64,000 nucleotides of DNA from Rhodobacteraceae bacterium HTCC2150 (lineage in GTDB: Bacteria > Pseudomonadota > Alphaproteobacteria > Rhodobacterales > Rhodobacteraceae), in NCBI GenBank assembly GCA_000169395.1, contig AAXZ01000001.1, positions 496,001 through 560,000 on the forward strand, read 5' to 3'. Position numbers and translations under genes: made by a program. The notes under the pieces were generated by a model. That model was not told the DNA's origin and made no database searches. It worked only from the letters and a program-made list of their open reading frames with translations. Below, one piece after another: positions 46,946 through 56,410 of this stretch (positions are counted from its first letter, which is position 1; each line of letters starts with the position of its first letter).

Positions 46946-48414
46946 AGATGTTCCATAGAAACGGAATTCCCGTCACTTTGAACAATACGCACGTGGTGCG
47001 GTTTTAACTGGCGTGGTTCAGAAACACCGACAGAATGCGCAATGGTTTCTACCTCTTTGGTTAAACCTTTGGCATAATGCGCAACCTTTAGATATTTATC
47101 TTGAACAACCAAGCCTTTTTGCAGCCGCGCGTCATGGGTTGTGATCCCTGTCGGGCAAGTATTCTTATTGCATTTCAACGCTTGGATGCACCCCAGCGAA
47201 AACATGAAACCGCGTGCAGATGTCACAAATTCAGCACCAGCCGCCAGTGCCCATGCAACATCGCTTGGGTTAACTAGTTTACCTGCTGCAATCAGGCGAA
47301 TTTGATCCTTCATTCCATATTCGCGAAGAATTTTGGCCAAAATTGGCAAGGCCTCGCGCACAGATAAGCCGACCAAATCCATCAAAGGCATGGGCGCTGC
47401 CCCTGTACCGCCGTCACCGCCATCGATAGTGATGAAGTCAGGTGCACAATCTATGCCGCGCTCTTTGATCAAATCCAGCAGCTCGCGAAATGGCACATCG
47501 GATCCGACAACGGTTTTAAATCCAACGGGCTTGCCGGTGACCGTGCGAATATGACCGATCAAGTCGAGCATCCCATTCCAGTCATCAACCTCGACATGAC
47601 GGTTTGGGGAAATGCTGTCGCTGCCTTTGGGGATGTCACGGATCGCAGCGATTTCTGCGGTAACTTTGGCCCCAGGCAAAATTCCACCCTTGCCCGGTTT
47701 GGCACCTTGGGACAGTTTTATCTCGAACATTTTTACTTGTTCATGGGCCGCCACATCGCGCAGTTTTTCGTCGCTTAGGTTTCCTTCGTCATCCCGTACG
47801 CCGTATTTTGCTGTACCGATTTGAAATACGATGTCTGCTCCGCCTTCAAGGTGGTAGGGCGACAGACCGCCTTCGCCCGTATTCATCCAAATTCCGGCTT
47901 CTTTCGCGCCACGACTTAGGGCCAACACCGCAGGGCGAGATATGGCGCCATATGACATGCCGGAAATGTTTACGATCGATTGGGCCGCATAAGGGTGGCG
48001 CGTATTTGGACCGATCACCAAGGGAGTTGTTTTTGTGACTTGTTCGTCAAGCGGTGGGAACGCTGCGTTCACAAATAGGGTCGTGCCAGGTAGGGAAATG
48101 TTGCGTGTTGATCCAAAGGCAATTGTGTTGCCACGGCCATCAGCAGATCGTTTTATCCATTCACGTTGCGCACGATTGAAGGGTAATTCCTCGCGGTCCA
48201 TGGCAAAGAAATACTGTCGAAAGAATTCACCAAGCGTGATGAACAGGTGTCTAAACCGGCCAATTACGGGATAATTTCGTCTGACGGCGTCACCCGTTTG
48301 CATGCGATCAGCAATAAACAGAAACACCAAAAATAATGCGGCCAAACCGATGGTAAAGACAAAAACTAACACAAGCCATTGAATGGCTGAGCCTGCTAAA
48401 TCCATAAAAAACAT
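46942..48414 (-). CDS. Membrane-anchored FMN-binding glutamate synthase-like protein
   Basis: 490 residues. An N-terminal membrane segment (about 12-36) precedes a GltB central-like barrel: ISGMSYGAIS, FITIDGGDGGTGAAP for FMN binding, and a C-terminal Cys set CIQALKCNKNTCPTG with the spacing of the [3Fe-4S] cluster of glutamate synthase. No glutaminase domain and no GltD partner are present. Such stand-alone proteins occur widely with unproven activity. It is coupled to the GMC oxidoreductase by a 4-bp overlap; a shared redox pathway is inferred only. Confidence 0.82.
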   Translation of the reverse strand: MFFMDLAGSAIQWLVLVFVFTIGLAALFLVFLFIADRMQTGDAVRRNYPVIGRFRHLFITLGEFFRQYFFAMDREELPFNRAQREWIKRSADGRGNTIAFGSTRNISLPGTTLFVNAAFPPLDEQVTKTTPLVIGPNTRHPYAAQSIVNISGMSYGAISRPAVLALSRGAKEAGIWMNTGEGGLSPYHLEGGADIVFQIGTAKYGVRDDEGNLSDEKLRDVAAHEQVKMFEIKLSQGAKPGKGGILPGAKVTAEIAAIRDIPKGSDSISPNRHVEVDDWNGMLDLIGHIRTVTGKPVGFKTVVGSDVPFRELLDLIKERGIDCAPDFITIDGGDGGTGAAPMPLMDLVGLSVREALPILAKILREYGMKDQIRLIAAGKLVNPSDVAWALAAGAEFVTSARGFMFSLGCIQALKCNKNTCPTGITTHDARLQKGLVVQDKYLKVAHYAKGLTKEVETIAHSVGVSEPRQLKPHHVRIVQSDGNSVSMEHL

Positions 48415-48500
48415 GTCGTGAACTATCCCTATTTGATGGTGTTAGGACAGATTAGGCTTGGTTCCGCAGCCTAAGCAATAAACAAAGCAGTGTGTAGTTG

Positions 48501-49157
48501 TTACAAGTCCAATCCCAATAGCTTTGGCAACTTGGCCATATCATCAAATAATGCATCACAATATGGGGCAAGGGCGTCGGGGTTCGTGTCGTGGGTAAAT
48601 CCAAATGTATACATATTGGCGGCCAGACCAGCACGTGCACCATTGGCGCTGTCCTCAATCACGACGCAATCGCCAGGGTCAACACCGGCGTCGCTCGCAG
48701 CCTTTAGGTAAACGTCGGGCGCGGGTTTAGGGGCAGCGCAATCTTGACCGGAATACATCCGGTTTTTAAATCTAGCCAAAAGTCCCGTTCGCCCCAGCGT
48801 CAAATCCATTTTTTCCAAGCGGCCATTTGATCCGATTGCATAGGGAATATTTGCCGCATCCAGCGCATCAAGAACAGCTTCAATATGTGGAATAGTCGTC
48901 ACTGTATGTTCAAGGGCAGTGTAAATTTTTGGATATATTGTTTCTAACCAATCGTCCGGAATGGTGGCACCACGTTTGTGGGCCTCGACAGCAACGCCCG
49001 CCATAACACCGCCAACAAACAGGTGCATGATTTCGTCTAGGGGCAAATCTAGCCCGCGGGCGGCCAGATCATCGCGCAATACTTGGTTCGTGACACGTTC
49101 GCTGTCTACGACAACGCCGTCACAGTCGAATAAAACCATTTTGGGCGGAAAATTCAT
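48501..49157 (-). CDS. HAD-family phosphatase (beta-phosphoglucomutase/phosphoglycolate phosphatase-like)
   Basis: 218 residues, cytoplasmic. HAD motif I FDCDGVVVDSE near the N terminus, motif II (Ser/Thr) in AIGSNGR, and motifs III/IV in KPAPDVYLKAA and VVIEDSANGARAG. The helical cap type 1 placement fits sugar-phosphate or phosphoglycolate phosphatases; substrate cannot be set. It follows clpB after a terminator. Confidence 0.85.
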   Translation of the reverse strand: MNFPPKMVLFDCDGVVVDSERVTNQVLRDDLAARGLDLPLDEIMHLFVGGVMAGVAVEAHKRGATIPDDWLETIYPKIYTALEHTVTTIPHIEAVLDALDAANIPYAIGSNGRLEKMDLTLGRTGLLARFKNRMYSGQDCAAPKPAPDVYLKAASDAGVDPGDCVVIEDSANGARAGLAANMYTFGFTHDTNPDALAPYCDALFDDMAKLPKLLGLDL

Positions 49158-49176
49158 GGGTCATCCTGTAATAACA

Positions 49177-49204
49177 AAGGGCCCGTCATTCCTGACTGGC
49201 CCTT
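49177..49204 (-). terminator. Hairpin terminator after clpB
   Basis: Read on the minus strand, AAGGGCC (49204-49198) pairs with GGCCCTT (49183-49177), with inner GTCA/TGAC pairs and one mismatch, then TGTT. It lies about 25 bp after the clpB stop. Confidence 0.6.
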
Positions 49205-49227
49205 CGCAAATCGTCAATGGTAGTTCA

Positions 49228-51843
49228 TCAGTGAATGACACTGTCCTCTGGTGGGGTACGATTAGAGGTTGCGACGCGATCTCCAATCAAAAGCCCCTCG
49301 GCACCCGCGGAAATGGGAATAACGTCCCCATCACCCAGATCGCCGGCCAGTAGCATTTCAGCCAACTGATCTTGTAGGGCACGCTGGATGACGCGTTTCA
49401 ACGGACGCGCCCCAAAAACGGGATCGTACCCTTCATTCGCCAACCAGTCCCGTGCCTCGGATGCCAAGTCCATTTTGATACCTTGCATCGCCAACCGTTT
49501 TTGCAGCAAGCCAATTTGGATATCCACAATACCGGCCATGTCATCGCGTGCCAAACGATCAAAGATGATGGTTTCATCAAGACGGTTCAGAAATTCTGGT
49601 CGGAAATGCGCACGTACTGCATCCATAACATCCCGTCGCGCGTCAGACGGATCAGCGCCTTCTGGCATGTTGCTTAGGGCTTGCGCACCTAGATTGCTGG
49701 TTAGGATTATCAACGTTTGTTTGAAATCCACTGTACGGCCTTGGCCATCTGTTAAAATACCGTCGTCTAGTACCTGCAACAGCACATTGAACACATCGGG
49801 ATGAGCCTTTTCCACCTCATCAAACAACACCACTTGATAAGGACGACGTCGGACCGCCTCGGTCAGAACCCCGCCCTCTTCATAGCCGACATAACCGGGG
49901 GGTGCCCCAATAAGACGTGCCACGGCGTGCTTTTCCATGAATTCGGACATATCGATCCGCACCATCGCACTGTCGTCATCAAACAGGAATTCGGCGACTG
50001 CCTTGGTTAATTCAGTTTTACCAACACCTGTTGGCCCAAGGAACAAGAAACTGCCCAAGGGACGCGCCTCGTCGTTAAGGCCAGCGCGCGCACGTCGAAC
50101 AGCGTTAGATACCGAACGCACCGCAGATTTTTGACCAATAACGCGACGGCCAAGTTCATCTTCCATTCGCAGTAACTTATCCCGCTCGCCTTCCAGCATT
50201 CTGGTTGTTGGAATTCCTGTCCAGCGTTCAACGACCGCGGCGATTTGTTCGGGTCGCACAGCCTCTTCAACGACAGCGTCGCTTTCGTTGGCTTCAGATT
50301 CGGCCAACGCTTTTTCAAGATCAGGAATAACACCATAGGACAACTCGCCAGCCTTGCCTAAATTACCCTCGCGTTTGGCGATATCAAGATCAGCACGGGC
50401 ACGGTCAAGGCGTTCCTTAAGATCACGAGCTACCGCCAATTTATCACGTTCTGCTTGCCATTTTGCCGACATTTCCGAGGATTTCTCCATTAACTCGGAA
50501 ACTTCTTTCTGTAACTTAGCAAGACGGGTTTTACTGGCCTTGTCGTCCTCAAGTTTGAGGGCCTCTACCTCGATTTGCTTTTGCATGATGTCGCGATCAA
50601 GGGCGTCCAAAGCCTCTGGTTTGCTGTCGACCTCCATCCGCAGACGGCTGGCCGCCTCGTCCATTAAATCAATCGCTTTGTCAGGCAAAAAACGATCTGT
50701 GATATAACGATGGCTTAACGTGGCGGCTGAAACCAATGCACTGTCAGATATACGAACACCGTGATGCAATTCGTATTTTTCCTTAATGCCGCGCAAGATG
50801 GACACCGTATCCGTAACCGTTGGTTCAGCGACAACAACTGGCTGAAAACGCCGCGCAAGGGCCGCATCTTTTTCGACGTATTTGCGGTATTCATCCAAGG
50901 TGGTTGCACCAACACAATGCAATTCACCGCGCGCAAGGGCAGGTTTCAACAGATTGGATGCATCCATTGCACCATCTGCTTTACCTGCACCAACAAGCGT
51001 GTGCATTTCATCGATGAATAAAACGATTTCACCAGCGGCATCTGTCACCTCACTAAGGACTGCCTTCAGGCGCTCCTCAAATTCACCGCGATATTTCGCA
51101 CCAGCAATCAGCGCCCCCATATCAAGCGATAAAAGGCGTTTGTTACGCAGACTTTCAGGAACATCGCCGTTAACAATGCGCAAGGCCAATCCCTCGGCTA
51201 TTGCTGTTTTACCAACGCCGGGTTCGCCAATCAGAACAGGGTTGTTTTTGGTGCGACGGCTAAGAACTTGCATGGCGCGACGGATTTCTTCGTCACGACC
51301 AATGATCGGGTCAATTTTACCTTCTTGCGCGGCGGCGGTCAGATCATGGGCGTATTTCTTTAACGCATCATAACCGTTTTCAGCGCTGGCGCTGTCAGCT
51401 GTACGGCCTTTGCGGATATCATTGATCGCAGCATTCAGTTTCTGAGCGGATACACCGCCTGCATCCAAGGCCTCGCGGGCTTTGGATTTCACCATAGCAA
51501 GAGCCGTGAGAATGCGTTCGACTGGTACAAAGCTATCGCCTGCTTTTTTGGCAACTTTTTCAGCTTCGATCAGAACTTTATTGGTTTGGTTGTCCATATA
51601 AAGCTGGCTGCCATCACCAGACACTGACGGCATTTTTGCCAATTCAGCACTTGTGAGTTCCAAAACTTGTTGGGCATCGCCGCCAGCATTTGAAATGAGA
51701 TTCGAAGCCAGCCCTTCCTCGTCATCAAGTAGTGCCTTGAGCAAATGAATAGGCAAAAGACGTTGATGATCTTCGCGCTGGGCAATTGTTTGTGCGGCTT
51801 GCAAAAAACCACGTGACCGTTCGGTGAACTTTTCAAGGTTCAT
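49228..51843 (-). CDS. clpB: ATP-dependent disaggregase ClpB
   Basis: Heat-shock AAA+ chaperone that, with DnaK, resolubilises aggregated proteins. 871 residues: N-terminal Clp N domain, first AAA+ module (Walker A GEPGVGKT at 206-213, Walker B VLFIDEMH), a coiled-coil middle domain (about 400-525), and second AAA+ module (Walker [21 protein letters not shown]). The start at 51843 has AAGGAGA upstream; an in-frame ATG at 51927 would lie within the heat-shock promoter. No ClpP-binding loop is expected in this family. Confidence 0.97.
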   Translation of the reverse strand: MNLEKFTERSRGFLQAAQTIAQREDHQRLLPIHLLKALLDDEEGLASNLISNAGGDAQQVLELTSAELAKMPSVSGDGSQLYMDNQTNKVLIEAEKVAKKAGDSFVPVERILTALAMVKSKAREALDAGGVSAQKLNAAINDIRKGRTADSASAENGYDALKKYAHDLTAAAQEGKIDPIIGRDEEIRRAMQVLSRRTKNNPVLIGEPGVGKTAIAEGLALRIVNGDVPESLRNKRLLSLDMGALIAGAKYRGEFEERLKAVLSEVTDAAGEIVLFIDEMHTLVGAGKADGAMDASNLLKPALARGELHCVGATTLDEYRKYVEKDAALARRFQPVVVAEPTVTDTVSILRGIKEKYELHHGVRISDSALVSAATLSHRYITDRFLPDKAIDLMDEAASRLRMEVDSKPEALDALDRDIMQKQIEVEALKLEDDKASKTRLAKLQKEVSELMEKSSEMSAKWQAERDKLAVARDLKERLDRARADLDIAKREGNLGKAGELSYGVIPDLEKALAESEANESDAVVEEAVRPEQIAAVVERWTGIPTTRMLEGERDKLLRMEDELGRRVIGQKSAVRSVSNAVRRARAGLNDEARPLGSFLFLGPTGVGKTELTKAVAEFLFDDDSAMVRIDMSEFMEKHAVARLIGAPPGYVGYEEGGVLTEAVRRRPYQVVLFDEVEKAHPDVFNVLLQVLDDGILTDGQGRTVDFKQTLIILTSNLGAQALSNMPEGADPSDARRDVMDAVRAHFRPEFLNRLDETIIFDRLARDDMAGIVDIQIGLLQKRLAMQGIKMDLASEARDWLANEGYDPVFGARPLKRVIQRALQDQLAEMLLAGDLGDGDVIPISAGAEGLLIGDRVATSNRTPPEDSVIH

Positions 51844-51915
51844 GTCGTTCTCCTTATAAAGCGCTGCGTTTGACCTGCCCATCTTTGGCACAGGTATTGT
51901 GCAGCCTTGATACTG

Positions 51916-51944
51916 ATATGGGGACACCTGATTTTATGATCAAG
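51916..51944 (-). promoter_or_regulatory. Sigma-32 (RpoH) type promoter of clpB
   Basis: On the minus strand CTTGATC (51944-51938) and CCCCATAT (51923-51916) are separated by 14 bp. This fits the RpoH consensus CTTGAAA-N11-16-CCCCATNT with an exact -10 element, about 73 bp ahead of the clpB start. Confidence 0.8.
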
Positions 51945-52047
51945 GTTAGGCCAAGAAGATTTCGCGTTGGGGGGAGAAATTTTAATTCTTTCACCCTAAC
52001 CCTAAAGGCGAAACAGATTAGGTAGGGTTCAACGTAAAGGGGCTGCT

Positions 52048-52368
52048 ATGATTATTGATAATGTCGAAATCGCTACACCAGAGTATATCGCCAGCAAGGG
52101 TGAATACAGTGCCATGGTACGATTTGAATATCATAGTGGCATGGATGGTGCTGCTGGTCAGATCAATCTGATCTGTCGCACTGCATCCGACGAATCTGAG
52201 ATTTTAAAAGTGATCAAAGAACGGTTGATCGCGCACGCTATTTATCAACTAAAGTGGATGCCAGAATTTCAGCAAGGTGATGAATCCCTTACTGTTGTTG
52301 ATGCAGTTGATGGGATAAAGCCTATACACGAAAGACATAAGCATGAGCCCAAATTGGCGTATGCTTAA
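52048..52368 (+). CDS. Conserved small protein of unknown function
   Basis: 106 residues, soluble, no recognised family. Mixed alpha/beta composition with ILKVIKERLIAHAIYQLKWM as a probable amphipathic helix; no signal peptide or Cys. AAGGGG lies before the ATG and the frame has coding character. It precedes another small gene by 90 bp. Confidence 0.6.
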   Translation: MIIDNVEIATPEYIASKGEYSAMVRFEYHSGMDGAAGQINLICRTASDESEILKVIKERLIAHAIYQLKWMPEFQQGDESLTVVDAVDGIKPIHERHKHEPKLAYA

Positions 52369-52457
52369 GTCGACTATCTTGGGTTAGCCTTTGCTTTCCT
52401 AAATCCCCTGTATTTTTTACGAGTTGCTTTCAGTTTTTATCAAAAAAGGTAGAAATA

Positions 52458-52709
52458 ATGCAGATCAAACATGTTCTAATTTCTGATTTATGTCTTGATG
52501 ACGACACGGGGTTAGCCCGTGCCTTGGCGACGGTGAAACTGGCAGATACGTCAGATGAAAAAATCGATTTGGTGACGCTAAAAGTGCAACAGCATTTCTT
52601 TGGCAATCGTAATATTCCGCGTTTGACAGCTCGATTTAAAGAGGATGCAGAACGGTGGATGGGGCTGATGAATTTCGTCGAACTAGAACCGATAAAGGCT
52701 GCGGCCTAG
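52458..52709 (+). CDS. Small protein of unknown function
   Basis: 83 residues, soluble, not recognised. AAGG precedes the ATG. DLVTLKVQQHFFGNRNIPRL and DAERWMGLMNFVELEP are the only distinctive segments. It shares direction with the preceding small gene, from which it is separated by an AT-rich 90-bp stretch. Confidence 0.55.
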   Translation: MQIKHVLISDLCLDDDTGLARALATVKLADTSDEKIDLVTLKVQQHFFGNRNIPRLTARFKEDAERWMGLMNFVELEPIKAAA

Positions 52710-52804
52710 GTCTTTGAAAATGGCGAAACGATGAAACGACTTGCTCTTGGTTAGGTGGTTCAGCTATAGCACGTCCGTTTGCCATTTGACCCAAGGATAC
52801 CGCC

Positions 52805-53515
52805 ATGACCAACAATCACCCTGCCACCCTTACCGAAAAATTGATCGTCGCTTTGGATGTGCCAAATGCGTTGGATGGATTGAAACTGGCAGAAACGCTG
52901 GGTGATGCCGTCAGTTTTTACAAAATTGGTTTGGGCATGTTAACGGGCGGTGGCTTGGCCTTGGCAGCCGAGCTTAAAGATGAACACGGCAAAAAGATTT
53001 TCTTGGACATGAAACTGTTTGATATTGGCGCTACGGTCGAAGCGGCGGTCCGTGGATTGACACAATTCGATATCGATTTCTTGACGGTTCATGGTGATCC
53101 GCATGTGGTGAATGCAGCTAAACAGGGCGCGGCTGGCAGTAATACAAAAATTCTTGGTGTGACGATCCTGACATCGTTGGATCGTCAAGATTTGGATAAA
53201 TGCTTGATCAAAGATGGCGACATTCAGGATCTCGTTTTGGAACGTGCGGGCCTTGCGTTTGAGGCAGGGGCCGACGGCGTTATCGCATCTCCTCAAGAGG
53301 CGCCGATGATCCGCGCGCTTCCTCAAGCCAAGGATCGCTTGATCGTAACTCCTGGCGTTCGTCCAGCAGGTGCAGCACTTGGTGATCAGAAACGCGTGGC
53401 GACGCCTGCGCAGGCTGTTGCTAATGGTGTGGATCATATCGTTGTTGGCCGTCCGGTATGGCAAGCGGCCGACCCGCGAGCCGCTGCAATGGCGATACTA
53501 GATGAAATGGCCTAA
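52805..53515 (+). CDS. pyrF: Orotidine 5'-phosphate decarboxylase
   Basis: Last step of UMP synthesis. 236 residues, TIM barrel; the catalytic Lys/Asp set appears as FLDMKLFDIGATV, with the N-terminal LIVALDVPN and C-terminal VTPGVRP and HIVVGRPV phosphate-binding motifs. Its stop interlocks with the convergent NUDIX gene. Confidence 0.96.
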   Translation: MTNNHPATLTEKLIVALDVPNALDGLKLAETLGDAVSFYKIGLGMLTGGGLALAAELKDEHGKKIFLDMKLFDIGATVEAAVRGLTQFDIDFLTVHGDPHVVNAAKQGAAGSNTKILGVTILTSLDRQDLDKCLIKDGDIQDLVLERAGLAFEAGADGVIASPQEAPMIRALPQAKDRLIVTPGVRPAGAALGDQKRVATPAQAVANGVDHIVVGRPVWQAADPRAAAMAILDEMA

Positions 53516-53943
53516 GACTTAGTCGATAAATACATCGCTAATCTTTCCTGAAGATAGGTAACTGCGCAATCTTGTGCCAGAAACTCAGAACAGGGCATTA
53601 GGCGGCATTCTTGCCCTTCGTCGCCTAGTCTCGCACTCTGTAAGATGGTCTTGGAAACTTCAGCCACGAAAAACCAGCTTCGCTGTGTGCCGTCAAGTGA
53701 ATGAAACGGGCGCGCCCATGAAATGGCAGTTGCGGGTATTGAAAGCCCAACCTCTTCTGTGGTTTCGCGAAGGGCGCAATCAATGGGCGTTTCACCAAAA
53801 TCCACACCACCCCCAGGAAAATCCCAACAATTTGGAAATGGGATTTCCGCAAAATCATCACGCAGCAAAACTAAAACTTCGTCTTTCGCCAGTAACGCAA
53901 TTTTGGCACCGTGAAATTTGGGTATATCTGTTGGGTTGTCCAT
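53512..53943 (-). CDS. NUDIX hydrolase
   Basis: 143 residues with a NUDIX box GGVDFGETPIDCALRETTEE followed by VGL, matching G-x5-E-x7-RE-U-x-EE-x-G-U except that Thr stands at the first U position. These hydrolyse nucleoside diphosphates linked to other groups; the substrate here is unknown. Convergent with pyrF. Confidence 0.85.
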   Translation of the reverse strand: MDNPTDIPKFHGAKIALLAKDEVLVLLRDDFAEIPFPNCWDFPGGGVDFGETPIDCALRETTEEVGLSIPATAISWARPFHSLDGTQRSWFFVAEVSKTILQSARLGDEGQECRLMPCSEFLAQDCAVTYLQERLAMYLSTKS

Positions 53944-54022
53944 GCGACCTAACCTATGGTTTCCGGTTGAGATTGCAAACTGTCGAATTGTAATGTGACT
54001 AGAACACGCTTAAAATTGAGGT

Positions 54023-55279
54023 ATGTCCTCACTTTGTCGCGCCTGTTTTCATCTGTTTGAAACCGTTGCCAAACGGTGCCCGAAGTGCGCCAGCCCACGG
54101 GTGATAACGCATTCTGAACTGACAAGTTTGTCGATTGCGCATATGGATTGCGATGCTTTTTATGCATCGGTTGAAAAACGAGATAATCCGGATTTGCGAA
54201 ACAAAGCTGTCATTATTGGTGGCGGTAAAAGGGGTGTTGTTTCAACAGCTTGTTATATTGCACGGATCAAAGGCGTACGATCCGCGATGCCGATGTTTCA
54301 AGCACTAAAACTGTGCCCAGAGGGTGTGGTGGTTCGCCCGCGGATGGACGTGTATGTGGAAACATCAAAAGCGATTAAAGCGTTCATGAAAGAGCTGACG
54401 CCGGCGATCGAACCTTTGTCATTGGACGAGGCATTTTTAGATATGACGGGCACTGCTCGCCTACATGGTGCCCCACCTGCGGTGATGTTGGCCAAACTGG
54501 TGGCGCGGATGGAAAATGAGTTGGGGATCACGGGGTCCATCGGTCTTAGCCACAACAAATTTTTGGCCAAGGTCGCATCTGATTTGGATAAACCCAAGGG
54601 CTTTGCCATGATTGGTGCAGCAGAAACGATGGATTTTTTACGGCCTCGATCGGTACGTTTGATTTGGGGAATTGGACCTGCTGCACAAGTAAGCTTGGAC
54701 AAGGCCGGCATCAGAACATTTGCTGATTTGCTGCGTTGGGATCGCAAGGATTTGTCTGCTCGGTTTGGGTCTACGGGCGAACGTCTGTATCATCTTGCAA
54801 GAGGCGAAGATCGGCGACGTATTTCAGCGAATGCACCTGTGAAATCTATTTCTAAAGAAACGACCTTCTTTGAGGATACTTCCGATAAGGATATCCTAGA
54901 TGGTCATATCTGGCGGTTGGCAGAACAAGTCGCGGATCGTGCCAAGGCACGTGGTTTAGCGGGGCGTGTCGTCGTTCTCAAACTCAAGCGCAGCGATTTT
55001 TCAGCCTTGTCCCGACGCATTTCTTTGCGCGATGCTTCGCAAGTTGCTGATCGCATCTATCGGGCCGCGCATGAGCTGTTTGTAGCCGTTGGAAATCAGG
55101 GTCCTTATCGGTTGATTGGCGTTGGAATTAGCGACCTGATACCCGAAGATGAAGCAGATCGATCCGGCGATCTTTTGGACCCTGATGCCAACCGGCGGGC
55201 AGATGCTGAACGCGCCACCGATAAAATCAGACAAAAGTTTGGGAACGATGCAATTTTAAAGGGACGCGCGTTGCGCTAG
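54023..55279 (+). CDS. dinB: DNA polymerase IV with N-terminal zinc ribbon
   Basis: Y-family translesion polymerase, 418 residues. Palm-domain metal ligands in HMDCDAFYASVE and SLDEAFLDM are present, as is the little-finger domain at the C terminus. The first 27 residues add a zinc-ribbon-like pair (CRAC and CPKC), absent from E. coli DinB. It stands alone, with no imuA/dnaE2 neighbours. SOS control cannot be judged, as no LexA box was identified. Confidence 0.93.
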   Translation: MSSLCRACFHLFETVAKRCPKCASPRVITHSELTSLSIAHMDCDAFYASVEKRDNPDLRNKAVIIGGGKRGVVSTACYIARIKGVRSAMPMFQALKLCPEGVVVRPRMDVYVETSKAIKAFMKELTPAIEPLSLDEAFLDMTGTARLHGAPPAVMLAKLVARMENELGITGSIGLSHNKFLAKVASDLDKPKGFAMIGAAETMDFLRPRSVRLIWGIGPAAQVSLDKAGIRTFADLLRWDRKDLSARFGSTGERLYHLARGEDRRRISANAPVKSISKETTFFEDTSDKDILDGHIWRLAEQVADRAKARGLAGRVVVLKLKRSDFSALSRRISLRDASQVADRIYRAAHELFVAVGNQGPYRLIGVGISDLIPEDEADRSGDLLDPDANRRADAERATDKIRQKFGNDAILKGRALR

Positions 55280-55344
55280 CGGAAAAGTGGATTTTCAGGT
55301 ATAGTCACCTTATTTAGACTGACTATTTTTTGAAAGGATTTCCC

Positions 55345-56406
55345 ATGCCGATTACAACTGGCGACATGACCGTTCACTACGGCCCGCAAGAACACGGCGG
55401 CGCAGATTCGCTATTGGCGCCAATTATTGCGTTTATTGACCGCGCTAAAAGGCGGCAAAATTTGATGATCGCCGTACAGGAAATCGATAATCAAGAAATC
55501 GCCGAAGCCATCATTCGCGTGCGTTTGCGTGGGGTGAATATCGATTTGGTGGTCGAACAAAGTTACCTTTTAGCAAAGTCTAAGCCCAAATCACTTGAGG
55601 GCGCTTTTGATGCAGGTGGCAGTCATGAAATAAATCGCACGCTATTTTCCGCAATTTTGCGATCCACAGCGGATGTAAAAGTTGATTTTAATCCCGACAT
55701 TTTTCACCAAAAATTTATGATCCTTGGGAATTCAGTTCTGACAGGATCAACGAATTTCACCACAACTGGCGTCACTAAAAATCTAAACCATGTGGTGGTA
55801 ATCAATGATGCAGAAGTTGCCAACGCCTATAAAAAGGAATTCGCTGAAATTCGCGCGGGCCGCTTTGGTCGTAACAGTTTAGACCCCAGCGAAGTGCCAA
55901 AGGAAGCCCGCGTTTCCGGGATGCGTGTCAAGCCACTGTTTGCGCCTGATCACTCGCCCGAAATGGAAATCATGAAACAAATTTTGAAGGCACGAACACG
56001 TGTAGATTTTGCGGCTTTCACGTTTGCGCAATCTTCGGGCATCGATGACGCATTGGTTGCTGCGCATGATCGTGGTGTAAAGGTCCTAGGCGTTTTAGAC
56101 CGCCAGCAGGCCAATCAGAAATGGGCCGCAAAGTCGACGCTGCAAAATGCGGGCATTACAGTAACTGTGGCGGGTGGCCGTGCAGGTTTAGGTAAAGTGC
56201 ACCACAAACTGATGACGATCGATGATCAGGTCGCAATTTTCGGCAGTTTCAATTACACAAAACCAGCAAACAAATCGAACGACGAAAACATTATTGTTGT
56301 CGGGGATGTTTCAGAAAGCGATGCAGCAGCACGAGGTTTGCAAGAGCAAGTTGCCTTGGCAGCGCGGAAAGAAATCACGCGGATTGCTGATGATTTTGGC
56401 AGTTAA
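55345..56406 (+). CDS. Phospholipase D-like protein with two HKD motifs
   Basis: 353 residues, no signal peptide. Two phospholipase D catalytic motifs: FHQKFMILGNSVLTGSTNFT and VHHKLMTIDDQVAIFGSFNY, each with the His and Lys and a downstream G-S-x-N. Two motifs in one chain mean it works as a monomer-type enzyme; nucleases (Nuc-like) and lipases share the fold. ATG at 55345 with AAAGGA upstream. The 3' end lies 4 bp from a convergent gene. Confidence 0.85.
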   Translation: MPITTGDMTVHYGPQEHGGADSLLAPIIAFIDRAKRRQNLMIAVQEIDNQEIAEAIIRVRLRGVNIDLVVEQSYLLAKSKPKSLEGAFDAGGSHEINRTLFSAILRSTADVKVDFNPDIFHQKFMILGNSVLTGSTNFTTTGVTKNLNHVVVINDAEVANAYKKEFAEIRAGRFGRNSLDPSEVPKEARVSGMRVKPLFAPDHSPEMEIMKQILKARTRVDFAAFTFAQSSGIDDALVAAHDRGVKVLGVLDRQQANQKWAAKSTLQNAGITVTVAGGRAGLGKVHHKLMTIDDQVAIFGSFNYTKPANKSNDENIIVVGDVSESDAAARGLQEQVALAARKEITRIADDFGS

Positions 56407-56410
56407 AGCC

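Noticed and set aside
51844-51927. Longer ClpB start at 51927
   Set aside because: It would place the coding start within the heat-shock promoter, and the ATG at 51843 has a strong AAGGAGA and begins the conserved N domain.
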